Positions 11,521 to 23,552 are shown, counted from the stretch's first letter. The stretch: DNA of 64,000 nucleotides from Prosapia bicincta (GCA_036971475.1 JBAIZL010000002.1:169570524-169634523), one strand, 5' to 3'. A program made the numbers and translations. The notes: a model not told the origin generated them from the sequence alone.

Positions 11521-11831
11521 TTTTTTGTTTTTGTTTTAACATAACCTTACAAGCTCAGCTCGAATATTTTTACGTTGTAGAATGTATTAATAAAATATTA
11601 CATGCCGTGTGTGATAGAAAAATATTTTTTTTTCTTACAATATATAAGGAATTACCTCTTTTATTAAATGTTACAACTGTAATGTAATCAAAGACTATGA
11701 CTAACCAATTAAACCTCTAGTAAAAATGCAAAAGGGGTTTGCTAATAATGTCTCTGCATTGTTTAGTGTGAGTTTATTTTTAATGAGTGCCCCTTCATTC
11801 ATTAGTATGCTTGCTGTAAACAAATGACGTG

Positions 11832-12515
11832 TTGACAGATATACCTCCTTTAGTTCTTGGTGAAACAATTCATCTTTTCAGTGTTGAGGAAGGCAACTTG
11901 GTTCACAAATAGTTGAAATATCTGAGAGAGAATGAATAACTTATTTTGTGTGACTAAATAACTGTCACCTAAATTCATCGAAGACTAAATTCACTCTCTG
12001 TATTGACAGAAATACCTCCTTTAATTCTTGGCGAAACAATTCATCTTTTCAGTGTTGAGGTAGGCAACTCGGTTCACAAATAGTTGGAATATCTGACAGA
12101 GAATGAATAACTTATTTTGTGTGACTAAATAACTGTCACCTAAATTCATCAAAGACTAAATTCACTGTCTGTATTGACAGAAATACCTCCTTTAATTCTT
12201 GGCGAAACAATTCATCTTTTCAGTGTTGAGGTAGGCAACTCGGTTCACAAATAGTTGGAATATCTGAGAGAGAATGAATAACTTATTTTGTGTGACTAAA
12301 TAACTGTCACCTAAATTCATCGAAGACTAAATTCACTGTCTGTATTGACAGAAATACCTCCTTTAATTCTTGGCGAAACAATTCATCTTTTCAGTGTTGA
12401 GATAGGCAACTGGGTTCACAAATAGTTGGAATATTTGAGAGAAGATGAATAACATATTTTGTGTGACTGAATAACTGTCATCTAAGTTCATCAAAGACAA
12501 ATTCACAGTCTGTTT
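11832..12515. repeat. 171-bp tandem repeat, four copies
   Basis: TTGACAG starts units at 11832, 12003, 12174 and 12345, an exact 171-bp spacing. The inner copies are nearly identical; the first and last are more diverged, as expected when exchange homogenises the middle. No coding potential seen. The equal length to primate alpha satellite is coincidental. Confidence 0.9.
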
Positions 12516-13060
12516 TAGTGTAGGAAGCTGTAAAATGATTTGTTTTTTTTTTGAAAAATCATGAGTAATACAGTTCAGGGGGTCTGTTGTTTCATATTTT
12601 TAAAACTACTTAGTGCTAGTTTTTGATGTGAATTAAATGACTGAAAATTGATTAGAGAATTTGCGTTTTGTAAGGGCAGAAAATACAGTATAAACGCAAG
12701 AAGATTCCGATGTAATTTTAAACATGTTTTCTTTGTTAAGAAGATTTGCATTTGCAGTGCTATTTCTAGTTCATTATCTTAGTTGTTTATTATAGTGCAT
12801 ACTAGAGAAACCTGTACTCATAATTAAGGAAACCGAAATATCAAATCAGTTTTTAAAGTGAAATCTTCAGGAAAGTATACAGATGTACATTAAGTAGCCT
12901 TGAAGAAATTTGTGGTAAGGCAGCTGATAGAGTGGTGGGTGGTCTTTACTGCTACATCATTGGTCGGATAGTGTAAGACGAGTGAGGGCTTGAAGGTGTT
13001 AACGATATATATATATTATTTGTAAAAGACCAAATGTAGTTATTCTTGTAGTAATTACCT
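12516..13060. other. AT-rich stretch, nothing recognised
   Basis: No open frame with family resemblance and no clear repeat arms. A short (TA) run lies at 13005-13017, just left of the module at 13057. Confidence 0.4.
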
Positions 13061-13103
13061 CTGAACATGATTGCTTTGCAATCGAAATGCGCTTCAGGAC
13101 ATA
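13057..13103 (+). ncRNA. Hammerhead-like motif, single copy
   Basis: CTGAACA at 13061, one T, hairpin GATTGC-TTT-GCAATC (6 bp, perfect), GAAA at 13084-13087, then GCGC-centred sequence and AGG, which can pair with CCT just before the box. The box departs from CTGANGA at the G8 position (C). It lies between a short TA run and the 416-bp duplication. Confidence 0.4.
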
Positions 13104-13120
13104 AATAAAAAGTTTTTTGG

Positions 13121-13950
13121 CTTGAGATATTTTATTTATTTATAATTAAAAATTACATAACACTTGCTCTGAGTCATTATTTTTGTAGGACTGTTGCTTT
13201 ATAGAATCTCCAACTTCTGAGTAAAAACAAAGTGGGACAAAATTATTTGTGTTTTTCAAAAAATTGTTAACAAATTTGAAATTTTAAATCTGACAGGGTT
13301 TTTAACAGTTTATAATAACTGTAGGAGGCTTATGGTTATAGCAATAGGACTGTCATAATGTGGTATTACTAAGATGGGTTATTACAGGTTTATTTGGTCA
13401 GAGAGAAGCTTTAGTCTACTAATTCTAAGGAATAGTTTTAAAATGTTTTAAGACTAGGCGTTAGAATAAAAAGTTATTGTTTTACAGGTAATAAATGGAG
13501 TTGATAATGCAATAATTTTTGAAGTATGTAGTCTGGCTTGAGATATTTTATTTATTTATAATTAAAAATTACATAACACTTGCTCTGAGTCATTATTTTT
13601 GTAGGATTGTTGCTTTATAGAATCCCCAACTTCTGAGTAAAAACAAAGTGGGACAAAATTATTTGTGTTTTTCAAAAAATTGTTAACAAATTTGAAATTT
13701 TAAATCTGACAGGGTTTTTAACAGTTTATAATAACTGTAGGAGGCTTATGGTTATAGCAATAGGACTGTCATAATGTGGTATTGCTAAGATGGGTTATTA
13801 CAGGTTTATTTGGTCAGAGAGAAGCTTTAGTCTGCTAATTCTAAGGAATAGTTTTAAAATGTTTTAAGACTAGGCATTAGAATAAAAAGTTATTGTTTTA
13901 CAGGTAATAAATGGAGTTGATAATGCAATAATTTTTGAAGTATGTAGTCC
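13121..13950. repeat. Two-copy tandem duplication, 416-bp spacing
   Basis: CTTGAGATATTTTATTTATT begins at 13121 and again at 13537, and both copies end in GAAGTATGTAGTC. I see five differences, all transitions. No gene in the unit. Confidence 0.95.
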
Positions 13951-14261
13951 ATTCTTTAGATTTGATTTTAAATAGCAACTCTGTTGAAATATTACTTTTG
14001 AATTACAGAAAAACTATTGTACGTTTTAAAAACAACCCTTGTATGAAAATTCCCCAAAACATAAAGACTAGGCATTTTTTATTGTAAATTAAATTTGGAA
14101 ATATTTCATTGCAGTATCTTTATATTGTTGCTTTTAAGGTATTTGATATTGATGTATGATATGCATTCCTTGGACAGGAAGTTACACTAACATCAATTCT
14201 CTAGCAACAAGGAATCCATGTCAGGCTTTTACTCACCTATATGCTTAGAATATTGCAATAA

Positions 14262-14988
14262 AGTATTCACGGTTTCGCTCATTTGCGGTTGGTAAAATTA
14301 CAGCATTTCCCGCTAATATGTATAGTATTTATTAAAAAAAGACAGTATAGTAATTGGGCAGGTTGTAGGATGTGTTTTCTTATTTATTTTGTACAGTACT
14401 GTAGTTATTTATCACAATCAAATCTGATTATACTCCAAAGATCTGTTATACTGTACACTAGTAGGCCTACTACTCAAAAGATAGGGATTCCTAATTTATA
14501 AGTGGCATTATAGTCGCTGACAAACAGCAATGAATCAATCCTGTGCCCGCATCCAACCCCATACATAAGTTTAGCTTCACTTCTGTTTATTTACTGCTAA
14601 TTTAATAGTTTTTGAAATCCAAACATCGATATTCGTATCTGGTGGCCGTAACTAACTCAATTTGTTTTCTCCATCAGTTACCAAACGGTGTTGCATTCGC
14701 TTGTCGTGTCTGCTAGTTTTGGAAACGTCGCGTCTACTTGTGGAAGTGTTTAGTTAATATTGAAGGAAAACGTAAATAAACAATAAAAATATGTATGTAA
14801 TTATCTAGTAGGTAAATATACCATACTGTATTATAAGTATACAGTATAGCTGTAATTAATGTTAATATTTTTTATGTGAAACGAAACTTCCGCTTTCCAT
14901 ATATACTTGGTTTCATTACTCGCAGTCAGTTCGGGGAATGTAAACCCCCCCCCTCTAGTTAATAACGAGGGACTACTGTTCTTTAGTT
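14262..14988 (+). mobile_element. Possible degraded Tigger-like element
   Basis: The right end reads CTAGTTAATAACGAGGGACTACTG, the reverse of a Tigger-type end (CAGTAGTCCCTCGTTATTA). The left end has CGGTTTCGCTCATTTGCGG, typical of Tigger interiors in other animals. The left inverted repeat matches only weakly and no transposase is left. Confidence 0.3.
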
Positions 14989-15198
14989 AAATAACCTTAG
15001 GACGAGTGTTAAATAAACAGGATAGTTGGCATTTTGGTCAGATGTGACAGAACAACCCCCAACATGGGGACCTGATCATATTAAACAAATTGAGTATACT
15101 TTATCCTAACACTTCTAGGAATAAGATTACAGTTGCTGGGAAATGATTGGTTGTATTGCAAGATTCTATGATGGATTCTAATCTTACTAATAAGGGAA

Positions 15199-15290
15199 AT
15201 GCAAGAGAGAGATAGAGTGGAGAAAGAGAAGGAGAAAAGAAGGGAGAGAGAGGAAGGAAGAAGAAAGAGAGGAGATTGTAAAAACGGAAT
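15199..15290 (+). repeat. Purine-rich (GA-rich) tract
   Basis: About 90 bases almost entirely A and G (GAGAGAGATAGAGTGGAGAA and onward). A reading frame passes through it only because it lacks T-containing stops. Confidence 0.7.
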
Positions 15291-15299
15291 CTTATTGCT

Positions 15300-16378
15300 T
15301 ATAGTTCAAGGGAGTCCTTATTCCTTACAACAAGAGGCTTTTCATCACCTGCGGAGTTTCTGCCGTACCAATGTTAATGATGGTGTTTTCCACTCCCTAA
15401 ATGCATTTGAGGATTTTGCAAATTTAAGAAGAATTAATTCTGCAAGTCAATAGGACATTACAAAATATTTTATACAAAATATAAGTTATATACTTCTATA
15501 AACTAACTATGCCTAAGTTTATTGCTTATTTGAGTGTTTACTGTGCCTGTATGGTCAGTTTTAAGATAGACCAGTAACACAATACCTGAACACGGCTTAA
15601 ACAGTCATTGTACACACACATTTAAAAAAATCTGGACTACTTTGGACCAAAAGGATATTTTCCAGCTTTCATAATTCAATTTTTTCGTTATTTCAAAATT
15701 CTCACTAGTCTATTAGGTTTTGAATTATCCAAGTTCTACTTTATTATATTTTTATGGTAACAAAAAAAAACAATAAGATCGAACACTCAAACTTGAGATA
15801 ATAAAACATTTTGAGAGATTCAAATACACAGTTAGTATATATCGGAAAGTGAAAATTAGCTACTGAAAAAAGAGATTTAACACCAAATGAAAATTTCTCT
15901 AAAGGTTCAGAACTAGGGATGAGATTTTGGAAAATAACTGAAGGAGTTGATTAATGAATGTAGTATTGTGTGAAGAGTGATAGGTGTGACTGTTACAGAG
16001 AAAAGAGAAAAACAATTAGAAAGAGTTAAACTATGGTTTAGATAACAACAAACATCTTTAGTGAATTAATATAAACTCATGTTTTTAACAACGGTGGTTG
16101 AAGAACAAAAAATACTAAACTTAAAATAAATGAAAAGAAAATGGCTGAAGAAAAGAAGATACCAGATGATATATAATGTCACAAATTGGGAAGTTGATGA
16201 AAGGAGTTTGGTTTGGACTAAAGTCTCTGAATATTTTTAATTACTAAAATATTAAACATAAATGAATTTCGAATCTTGTTGCTGTTCATTACAAGCTGGT
16301 TGTAAATTACTCATTACACTTTTGCTATTACTTGCGACCAGACTTTTTGTTAACTAAAAGTTCTTAAATTGGTAACTT
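15300..16378. other. AT-rich stretch, nothing recognised
   Basis: No family-like frame, no clear tandem or inverted repeat. Several poly-A and poly-T runs only. Confidence 0.4.
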
Positions 16379-16385
16379 ACACTTG

Positions 16386-16422
16386 GAGGAAACGTTTTTG
16401 TCTTTCGATTTCTTCAGCCTCG
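16386..16422 (-). ncRNA. Degraded hammerhead-like motif at the 3' end of a Penelope element
   Basis: Minus strand: GAGG, CTGAAGA, a short TC-GAAA-GA hairpin, AAAA where GAAA is expected, the self-complementary AAACGTTT, then CCTC, which pairs with GAGG. The G12 position appears mutated to A, so it is probably inactive. Its value is positional: it lies just downstream of Penelope coding sequence. Confidence 0.4.
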
Positions 16423-17160
16423 TATTTTTGCCGCTAGGAATGCTTCAGTTTTCCTTCCTCGGTACCATTTTTTTGAAAGTTAGAAGTGATTTGATCTAAG
16501 ACTATGTGTGATCTGTGCCGTATTTGTTCATTTAAGATGTCATTTTTATGTGTGTTGCTATGTCTATATATTTCATATTGTTCTAGTGTGTTTAATTTAT
16601 GGCTAGTTTAGTGTCCATGAGGTAATTTGCGAAGGTGGATTCAATAGTAGTGTGCAGTGCGCTTTTGTGTTCTTTATATCTTTCGGCGAAAGATCTGCTT
16701 GTTTGTCCAATATAGAACTTATTGCAATTGTTGCATTTTAGTTTGTATACTCCTGGATTATTGTATGTGTTGGTATTGTTATTAATGCTGTGTCTGATAG
16801 CTGTTTGGCTTTTATTTGTTGTTTTGTAAGCTACATTGTATCCTGTTTTTTTGAATTGGTGTTCTATTTTATTTGTGAGTTTGTTTATATATGTGAGGGT
16901 GATGAATTTGTTTGTGTTCGTGTTTTTGATGTTTGTGTTGTTGTTAGTGTTCTTGTTGAGTATTTTTCTGTGTAGTTTGTCTAGTAAATAATTGTCATAT
17001 CCATTTTTGTGGGCTAAATTTTTGATTGTGTTTAGTTCTTCTGTGTAGTTAGTTGTGGACATAGGTATTTTATTTAGTCTGTGTAGTAAAGGTTTGAATG
17101 CTGCTTGTTTATGTTGTATTGGGTGGTTTGATGAATTGTATATCAGTGTGTCTGTCAGTG
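16386..17160 (-). pseudogene. Penelope-like element, C-terminal GIY-YIG endonuclease end
   Basis: Read leftward from about 17160: NSSNHPIQHKQAAFKPLLHRL, then the linker before the endonuclease. The GIY-YIG domain follows: PGVYKLKCNNCNKFYIGQTS with the downstream RSFAERYKEH helix, including the arginine of the active site. The frame shifts near 16605 and goes on in the next frame (TLEQYEIYRH, DILNEQIRHRSH) to about 16470, as Penelope C-termini do. The GIY-YIG domain nicks DNA for target-primed reverse transcription. The reverse transcriptase is missing (5' truncation at about 17160). A degraded hammerhead-like module lies 3' of the coding end at 16386-16422. Confidence 0.85.
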
Positions 17161-17207
17161 ATGCTTGATGATGGAGATACTACCAATCTTTGAAAGTTAA
17201 CTCGCAT
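17161..17207 (+). ncRNA. Hammerhead-like motif with C3-to-T change
   Basis: ATGC (17161-17164), TTGATGA, one extra T, hairpin GGAGAT-ACTACCA-ATCTTT, GAAA (17192-17195), the perfect palindrome AGTTAACT (17195-17202), C, then GCAT, which pairs with ATGC. All three helices form; only position 3 of the core differs from CTGATGA. It faces away from the Penelope fragment on its left. Confidence 0.5.
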
Positions 17208-17754
17208 AAATACCAAGTAAGATTCTTGTTTAAGTACATATAATGATAGTGATATATATGATTTCCTCATGTTAGAACTAATATTTCCAATAAATAACAC
17301 ATTCTATTCTTAGTACATAGAGCTGGTTTTCATTGTCTGAATATGTGCTATCTCAGGAACCAATAAATATTCTGAACGTACTGTGGTGAAAGAAATGTAT
17401 TGAATTATTAATAGGATTAATTAAACTTTTGCTTCTCTAAACTGCCCATTAACTCGTACACCCTTTACAATCAATCACTTCATTAAAATTTGTATAGGTT
17501 TGATCTTTCATAATTTATTATCGTTGACGTATGCTTGTGTTTTAAAGTACATTTAATTACATAGGCGATGATAATTCAAGTCTGTGGGTGTTCTGGATTC
17601 AAATTATGGCTTTGTCGTACACTGGAGGTTTGTATTGCAGTTAGGTCATTTTATTTATTGAGGATTTCACTGTTTAAAATACCTAAACTCATTTTTCAGC
17701 CATTATAAATACTAATTTTATTATTTGATTTATAGCCTGTGTATATGTCAAAAA

Positions 17755-18003
17755 ATACATTACCAACAACACAAATTTCTGTACTTCAAGTCAATTTAAT
17801 GAGTTTAAATAATTCAAAAAATAAATTACCAACAACACAAATTTCTGTACTTCAAGTCAATTTAATGCGTTTAAATAATTCAAAAAATAAATTACCAACA
17901 ACACAAATTTCTGTACTTCAAGTCAAATTAATGAGTTTAGATAATTCAAAAAATAAATTACCGACAACACAACTTTTTGTACTTCAAGTCAATTTAATGA
18001 AGC
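17755..18003 (+). repeat. 63-bp minisatellite, four copies
   Basis: Unit AATAAATTACCAACAACACA... repeated four times. Because 63 is a multiple of three, one frame stays open (21-residue repeat around LPTTQISVLQVNLM). The differences between copies change amino acids, so nothing suggests selection for a protein. Confidence 0.9.
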
Positions 18004-18054
18004 TTGGTGTAATCATCTTGAATTCGCTGATTAAACTATATTTAAAAAGTACTT

Positions 18055-18140
18055 AACTAAGTGAATATGTAATGGCCTACTTGCTGACGCGTTTCAAAAC
18101 ATTCGTTCCTTTAACGAAGCTAACCCTCTACTTGAGTTTA
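18055..18140 (-). repeat. Single arm of a foldback family (GAACGAATGTTTTGAAACGCG)
   Basis: The minus strand carries TTCGT...GGAACGAATGTTTTGAAACGCGTC, ending in the self-complementary ACGCGT. The same family has paired arms at 21100-21335 and 57804-58028. Confidence 0.7.
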
Positions 18141-19535
18141 AATAATTCAAAAAATAACTGCTTGGAAAGGGAATGATACCAAGATTGGCAATTACTTACT
18201 GTGTACAAACATCTTTTATGAATTTTTACAATCAACTTGAAAAACATTGAAAGCAATTTTTATTTAAGGTATGTTATTAATTGCTACGGATAAAATATAT
18301 TTGGACTACATTTTACATGCATTTACCAATTTGTCATACAATTGGTACCATTTTTTGAAGTCTGTCAATGATTCTTCAACATTAATTAAGCCCAATTATG
18401 GAGTTTCTTGTTTAAAGAAACTAAAACATCAAATCCTCTTCATTGTTATGCAATGAAAGTAATTTTTAAAAAAATCATATATGTTATTTGACTGGAATTT
18501 TCAAACAAAACCCATTTCAGCCAGGATTTACTATTTCTAACCTTTATTAATTCAGTATTTTTAATTCGGTACTTCAATAAAAATTCGGTACTTCTGCTTT
18601 TAACACATCCTTGTTCAAATCAAAATATATGTTCAACATTTTTAGTTTTATTTTACCAAGAGTGTCAAATTCCAAAAATTTATGTGCAAATTAATTAAAA
18701 TTTTTAGTTTTATCAGTGAACATTTATGATTGCAATTTTTTTAGTGTGTTTTTAAAATATTTTAAATATGTAAATATATATTAAAAAAAAAACATTTTAT
18801 ATAAATTGTACATTGCCACCTAAACGTGTAAACAATCATTTTACCAAAGATTATGTATTAATTCTCTTCAACCTCTTCTTTCTCAAATTAGTTTTAACAA
18901 TTTTTAAAAAATATTTTTTTAAGAAAAGTTATTTATACAAAGTTTGAGGCTGAATGCATAGATTGAAAGGTAGCTCTTGAGATGGGAATAAAGTTTTCTA
19001 GACAAATATTTTAATTGTTCAAATTATTTCAATGACAGTGATGAATAAGCAGAGTTGTACTTGGACTAAATGGAGTCTGGCATTGCTGAAGGTACAACAG
19101 CTGCTTCGCTATCTCCTTTCCCTTGCTTAGGATTTGCCAAATATTACTCTTGGAGACTTCTTACAAACATTTTCTGCCCCTCCAGAGGTTAGCCACCGTC
19201 GTCAATTTCATTCCACTGATTGGGGGTCTCTTTGGATGGTTTATAGAAGGAGGTTAACAGAATCCATCATTTCAAGAGGCTACCATTAAAAGCATAGAGG
19301 TTCACCTTTGAATATTCATAGTACTTTTATGTGACCCCCACTCTCTGTTTACCACAAGGGTCACATAGACCCAGTTCTAAAGTTGCGTATAATCTTACTG
19401 AAAAACTCTGGTAAACGTTTTGCTCGAAGACCCCTAGATTCCATCTCAGTAGCTAAAATATTGACACTTACACACATTTATAATTACATATTTACGTACC
19501 CATATTTTAAAAAAAATCATTAATGTTTTAGTACT
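18141..19535. other. Mostly AT-rich DNA; less AT-rich block at 19060-19420
   Basis: No gene recognised. 19060-19420 is clearly richer in G and C than its surroundings (e.g. TTTCCCTTGCTTAGGATTTG, CCACCGTCGTC) and could be an old coding or element fragment, but no frame gives a recognisable product. Confidence 0.35.
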
Positions 19536-19537
19536 TA

Positions 19538-19852
19538 CGTATAGTATATGGAGGCCACTATTATAGCACACACTTCAGTGGTTAGGTTATCGTAAATATG
19601 TTACAATTACTTCCTTGTTACATTATGAATTGGATGTGGAGAAGTACTAAATAGAGGAACAAGAGGTATCGAGGTACCGCCGGAATATATATGTGGCAAT
19701 TGGGATTATTCGTGACTAGCACGATGCGCTCATCTCAATAACAAGTAATTTTCACAGTAAGTCAAATAAAGTCTGTCCTGTATAAATATTTAGTGTTCTT
19801 ACGTCCCCTGTAAAATAACCTTTAAAAATAGTACATACCCCTCTCCTGTATT
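19538..19852. mobile_element. Short inverted-repeat element (GTACTTACGTAT ends)
   Basis: The left end AGTACTTACGTATAGTATATGGAGGCCACT and the right end ...TGTATTATACATAAGTACCAT are inverted and imperfect. The ends match those of 25530-25905, so this is a small non-autonomous family. No coding sequence. Confidence 0.5.
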
Positions 19853-20637
19853 ATACATAAGTACCATTTTTTTTTTTTAAAAATAGGCTTTCAATTGAGT
19901 TTTAAAATTTTAAATATATATTTTTTAATATAGCCACTATCAATTAATTGCAATGTATTGTAATGTAGTGTAGTTTCTATTTATATTGTAAAAAAAATTA
20001 TACAAATTATTTCCTATTATTTTTTAAGGATAAAAATAAATTTATTCTATACTTTTATAGAAATGGGAAATTATTTATCTTAAGCTAGACCTGTGCATGG
20101 CGGTTGTAAAAAAGGATACAAAAGTCAGGCATCTCAGATAATTGCGTAGCAATTACAGTATTCCCATGCAGTCTCTTTGCTTTCTGACATGTATTGGTAC
20201 AGTAGTAACACATTCCTTTAAAATCTGCACTCAACAACTATCTCACTCTTTGTGATAAAGTATTACTTTACATTGACCTATAACTATTTGTCATGAATGC
20301 AAATCGTTCTTAAGAAATTAAATTTCTCCGAACTGAAATGTATTGTAGTCATTCTAGAAATCTATTTTTTTTAAAAATATATACAAATATTTGTAACAGA
20401 AGTGATGGTGTGTGTATTGAGAATTTTAAATTAGTCAGCCAGACGATGATGGTTTAAAATTGTTTAATATTAGGAAATTACTTAAGATGATGGCCACTAT
20501 ATGAGAGTACTATTTATGGTTTGAAAATAGAGTCATTCCGAAACCTGTCAACAAAGTAAACAATTGTAATGTTAAGAGAGGCAGACAAATATACTCATAC
20601 ATTACTCATATATATTATTTAATGTTCAGAACTGTAA

Positions 20638-20674
<37 letters not shown>

Positions 20675-20998
20675 CAATATGTTTTCTTGTGTATTAATAA
20701 AGAACAAAAGTCAAAATACAAATACAAGAATTATATTTGAATTTACAATTCAAAGCTTTTTGTGTTTGTTTACAGTGTTTGTAATGTTAGGGCAGCAAAA
20801 TAAAAAAAAAATTAAAAAAAAAAATAAATAAATAAAAAAAAAATTTCAACAACATTGTAATTGATTTGGCATAACTATTTATTTGATCTAATTTGCACAT
20901 ATGTTAATTTTAATTGTTTAATATTCCTGATGATGTTGGTACTGTTAGCCAACGAAAAGCTTTGAATTGTAAATTCAAATATAATTCTTGTATTTGTA
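20638..20998. repeat. (TA)n plus foldback of a Penelope 3' end
   Basis: TA run at 20640-20672. A left arm (about 20673-20765, minus sense) ends inside AAAGCTTTTT. A longer right arm (about 20780-20998, plus sense) carries the last codons of a Penelope ORF, a short 3' region and the module at 20923-20967. The right arm is an inverted copy of 54155-54305. A second TA run follows at 21019. Confidence 0.75.
20923..20967 (+). ncRNA. Hammerhead-like ribozyme motif, family A
   Basis: ATTC, CTGATGA (20927), extra T, hairpin GTTGGT-...-GCCAAC, GAAA (20954-20957), the self-complementary AAGCTT, T, then GAAT, which pairs with ATTC. Compared with other family A copies, helix II has U-G where others have U-A, so pairing is kept despite change. 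Confidence 0.6.
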
Positions 20999-21094
20999 TT
21001 TTGACTTTTGTTCTTTATATATATATATATATATATATAAACCCAATTCCACAATATACAATCCTATTATCAATTGAAGTTGCTTGATTTATCA

Positions 21095-21345
21095 TCTTGA
21101 AGTCACTGATTAAACTAATTTTAAAAATACTTAACTAAGTGAATACGTAATTGCTTACTTGCTGATACGTTTTAAAACATTCGTTCTTTTTACGAAGCTA
21201 ACCCTCTACGTTAGAGCCTTTACAAATAACCGGATGCCGCCAGTAGAAGGCTTCGTAAAAGGAACGAATGTTTTGAATCGCGTCAGCAAGTAAGCAATTA
21301 CGTATTCACTTGGTTAAGTATTTTTAAAATTAGTATTATCAATTG
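21095..21345. repeat. Foldback element, GAACGAATG family
   Basis: Arms 21105-21205 and 21245-21340 are inverted copies (ACTTAACTAAGTGAATACG ...), spaced by about 40 bp. The same arms occur at 57804-58028 and one arm at 18055. Each arm holds TTCGTAAA, a GGAAC/GTTTT hairpin and GAA(A/T)CGCGTC. Confidence 0.85.
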
Positions 21346-21589
21346 ATTTATTGGGAAATTGGATTATTTATTACGCTCCCAAATATTGTTATTATTATTT
21401 GTTACAGATTTTTTTTTAATAAATGTATTGTGAATTTGAAAATAATGGACTAAAATTATTATAAGATTAATGATAATTTTCTTAAAGTAATTTATAATTC
21501 ATAATTCTGATGAATAGTAAGCTATCTTTGGTTTCTTTAGAAAAAATGAAACAATCCTTGGTGTTGATTGAAGAACAAAACTGTTTTTC

Positions 21590-21700
21590 AATTAAATAAA
21601 TAAAACCTACTAACCACAATACAAAAATCTTAATTACAATTACTTTATGTACATTTCCATTACATGGTAATCATCTTCAGAAGTACTTTTTGATTCAACA
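21590..21700 (-). repeat. Penelope-type terminal module, family D
   Basis: AACCACAATACAAAAATCTTAATT ... ATCATCTTCAG. The minus strand carries TACTT, CTGAAGA, T, hairpin GATTAC-CAT-GTAAT(G), GAAA, palindrome ATGTACAT, A, AAGTA. The outer TACTT/AAGTA pair is intact. It is a single arm of the family seen twice at 51700-51860. Confidence 0.65.
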
Positions 21701-22103
21701 GTTTTATTTTAAACGAAATCCGTATTTGACACACAGACAAATATACATTTTTTTAAAAATTGCTCCCAAAAATTGCTGATTTTCTTTTGGTCACATTTGA
21801 CCTACCATTTTAGTTACAAAACTTCAATAACATTGTATTTTTCTTTTTTTTCCTACTACGAGGAACATTAGGGACTGTGACAGTAAAAGATTTAACTTGA
21901 TAATTATGGAAAATTAAAAGAGAATTATATAAATGAGAGAGTTAAATTTGAGATAAAACTTGGCAGTACCTTTATGAGTGTTCTATTGTTGCCCTTCATA
22001 TCCAGAAAGACAAAAGGGAAAGAATCATTTGCAAATTGAGCAAGACCACTTAGATTCAATTATTTTTGCTCTTTAGAGATATAATTATAGAGATAAAGTA
22101 TTT

Positions 22104-22105
<2 letters not shown>

Positions 22106-22150
<45 letters not shown>

Positions 22151-22183
22151 GTGTGTGTGTGCGTGTGCGTGCGTGCGTGTGTG
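22106..22183 (+). repeat. (TG)n microsatellite
   Basis: About 78 bases of TG with CG interruptions in the right third. The open frame across it is a by-product. Confidence 0.98.
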
Positions 22184-22659
22184 AATTTTATTGGTATAAT
22201 TTTCCACACACACAAAATATCTACACATATAGTCCTTATATTGATGTTAGCACAATTTTAACAATCCTTTTTTAAACCTTATTGACCAACTACAAGCCAT
22301 ATTAACTGAGTTTACTACTTTGACCTTTAATATATTTACAGTTTTCCTTCAGCCATTAATGTTGATTTGCTTTTCATCTCTAATAAATTGTATGCTTGGT
22401 TTTAATTTTTCTTAATAATTTTATATCCATCTGTTTCATATGTTTACATTTATTTTAAACAACTTTCAATCAGACATTCCTTTGTATTTATTTTGTAGAA
22501 ATCGTTTTTTATTGTTCTAAAGTTTTAACTTTTTAATTTGTAAGAAACAATAAAATTAGTATTTAGGAACTATGGTTGTAGCAAGGAATTGGAGTATTTT
22601 GCTTGTAATGTTTGAAAATTTGGAACGGAAATGTGAAAGTATAGGATTTATTTATTAAA

Positions 22660-22862
22660 ACACGTGTAAATATTTTACAACTTGCCTATAGTAGCACTTA
22701 CTTATATTTGTTAATGACGGCCATTTCGGGAGATGTGTCCCATTGTCAGCTAAGACTATATCTATGTTAACAATGGGACCCATTTCCTGAAACGGCCGTC
22801 CTCGGCAAATATAAGTAAGTGCTACATAGGCAAGTTGTAAAATATTTGCAAGTGTTTTAGTG
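22660..22862. repeat. Foldback element, GACAA-class module
   Basis: Inverted arms (GTAAATATTTTACAACTTGCC ... GGCAAGTTGTAAAATATTTGC) enclose GGGACA/ TGTCCC hairpins. The minus strand has CTGACAAT, GGGA...TCCC, GAAA, ATGGCCGT; the plus strand has TTAACAAT, GGGA...TCCT, GAAA, ACGGCCGT (palindromic). Same family as 9058-9225. Confidence 0.75.
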
Positions 22863-23492
22863 GAAAGTAATAGCTCACGTGAAGATTCAATCAACTAATA
22901 TATATTTATTTATAAATTTACTTATTCTAAACTACAAAATATTGATATCACTGATATCTCTATGTAAGGCAACAAATATGCAGACTATAGTGTTATATAT
23001 TAAACTACAACATTGAACTGGCATGCAAAAAAATATTTGAAGTGGTTTAGTTTATTTACATCAAATATTTATTAGTCTAAAATTTGATATATTTTTTTTT
23101 AGCCTTTTGAACAAGAACGCAGAATAGTAATAAAAGCTAGTTCATAAAACCATTTCGTTTAAAGAATTTTGTTAAATACAAACACACAAGTTTGCCATAA
23201 AAAGGCACAATTTGAGATGTTTTCATGTCTGTGTAATAAAAACACGGGCTCTATATTAGTGACAACTTTTACTGGAGACAAGGGGCTGAACTAAGCTTGA
23301 GTCTTGGCGCTCATTCATCATCTGTAAAGCTTTAACACAACATTACTTGCAAAAATAAATACATTAAAGGGGAACACTGCCAATGTAATGTTTGTCAGCT
23401 AGGGTTGGCAATAAAGCGTATACATTGGCAGAAATTCTGCCTAGTCATGTTGATACCTAAAAATTAAAATATTTTTCAGTGATTTACAAAGT

Positions 23493-23495
<3 letters not shown>

Positions 23496-23552
<57 letters not shown>

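Noticed and set aside
11832..12515. Centromeric satellite, because of the 171-bp unit length
   Set aside because: Only four units, beside ordinary dispersed repeats; the match in length to primate alpha satellite means nothing here.
22066..22275. Valine/cysteine-repeat frame
   Set aside because: Translation of a TG microsatellite.
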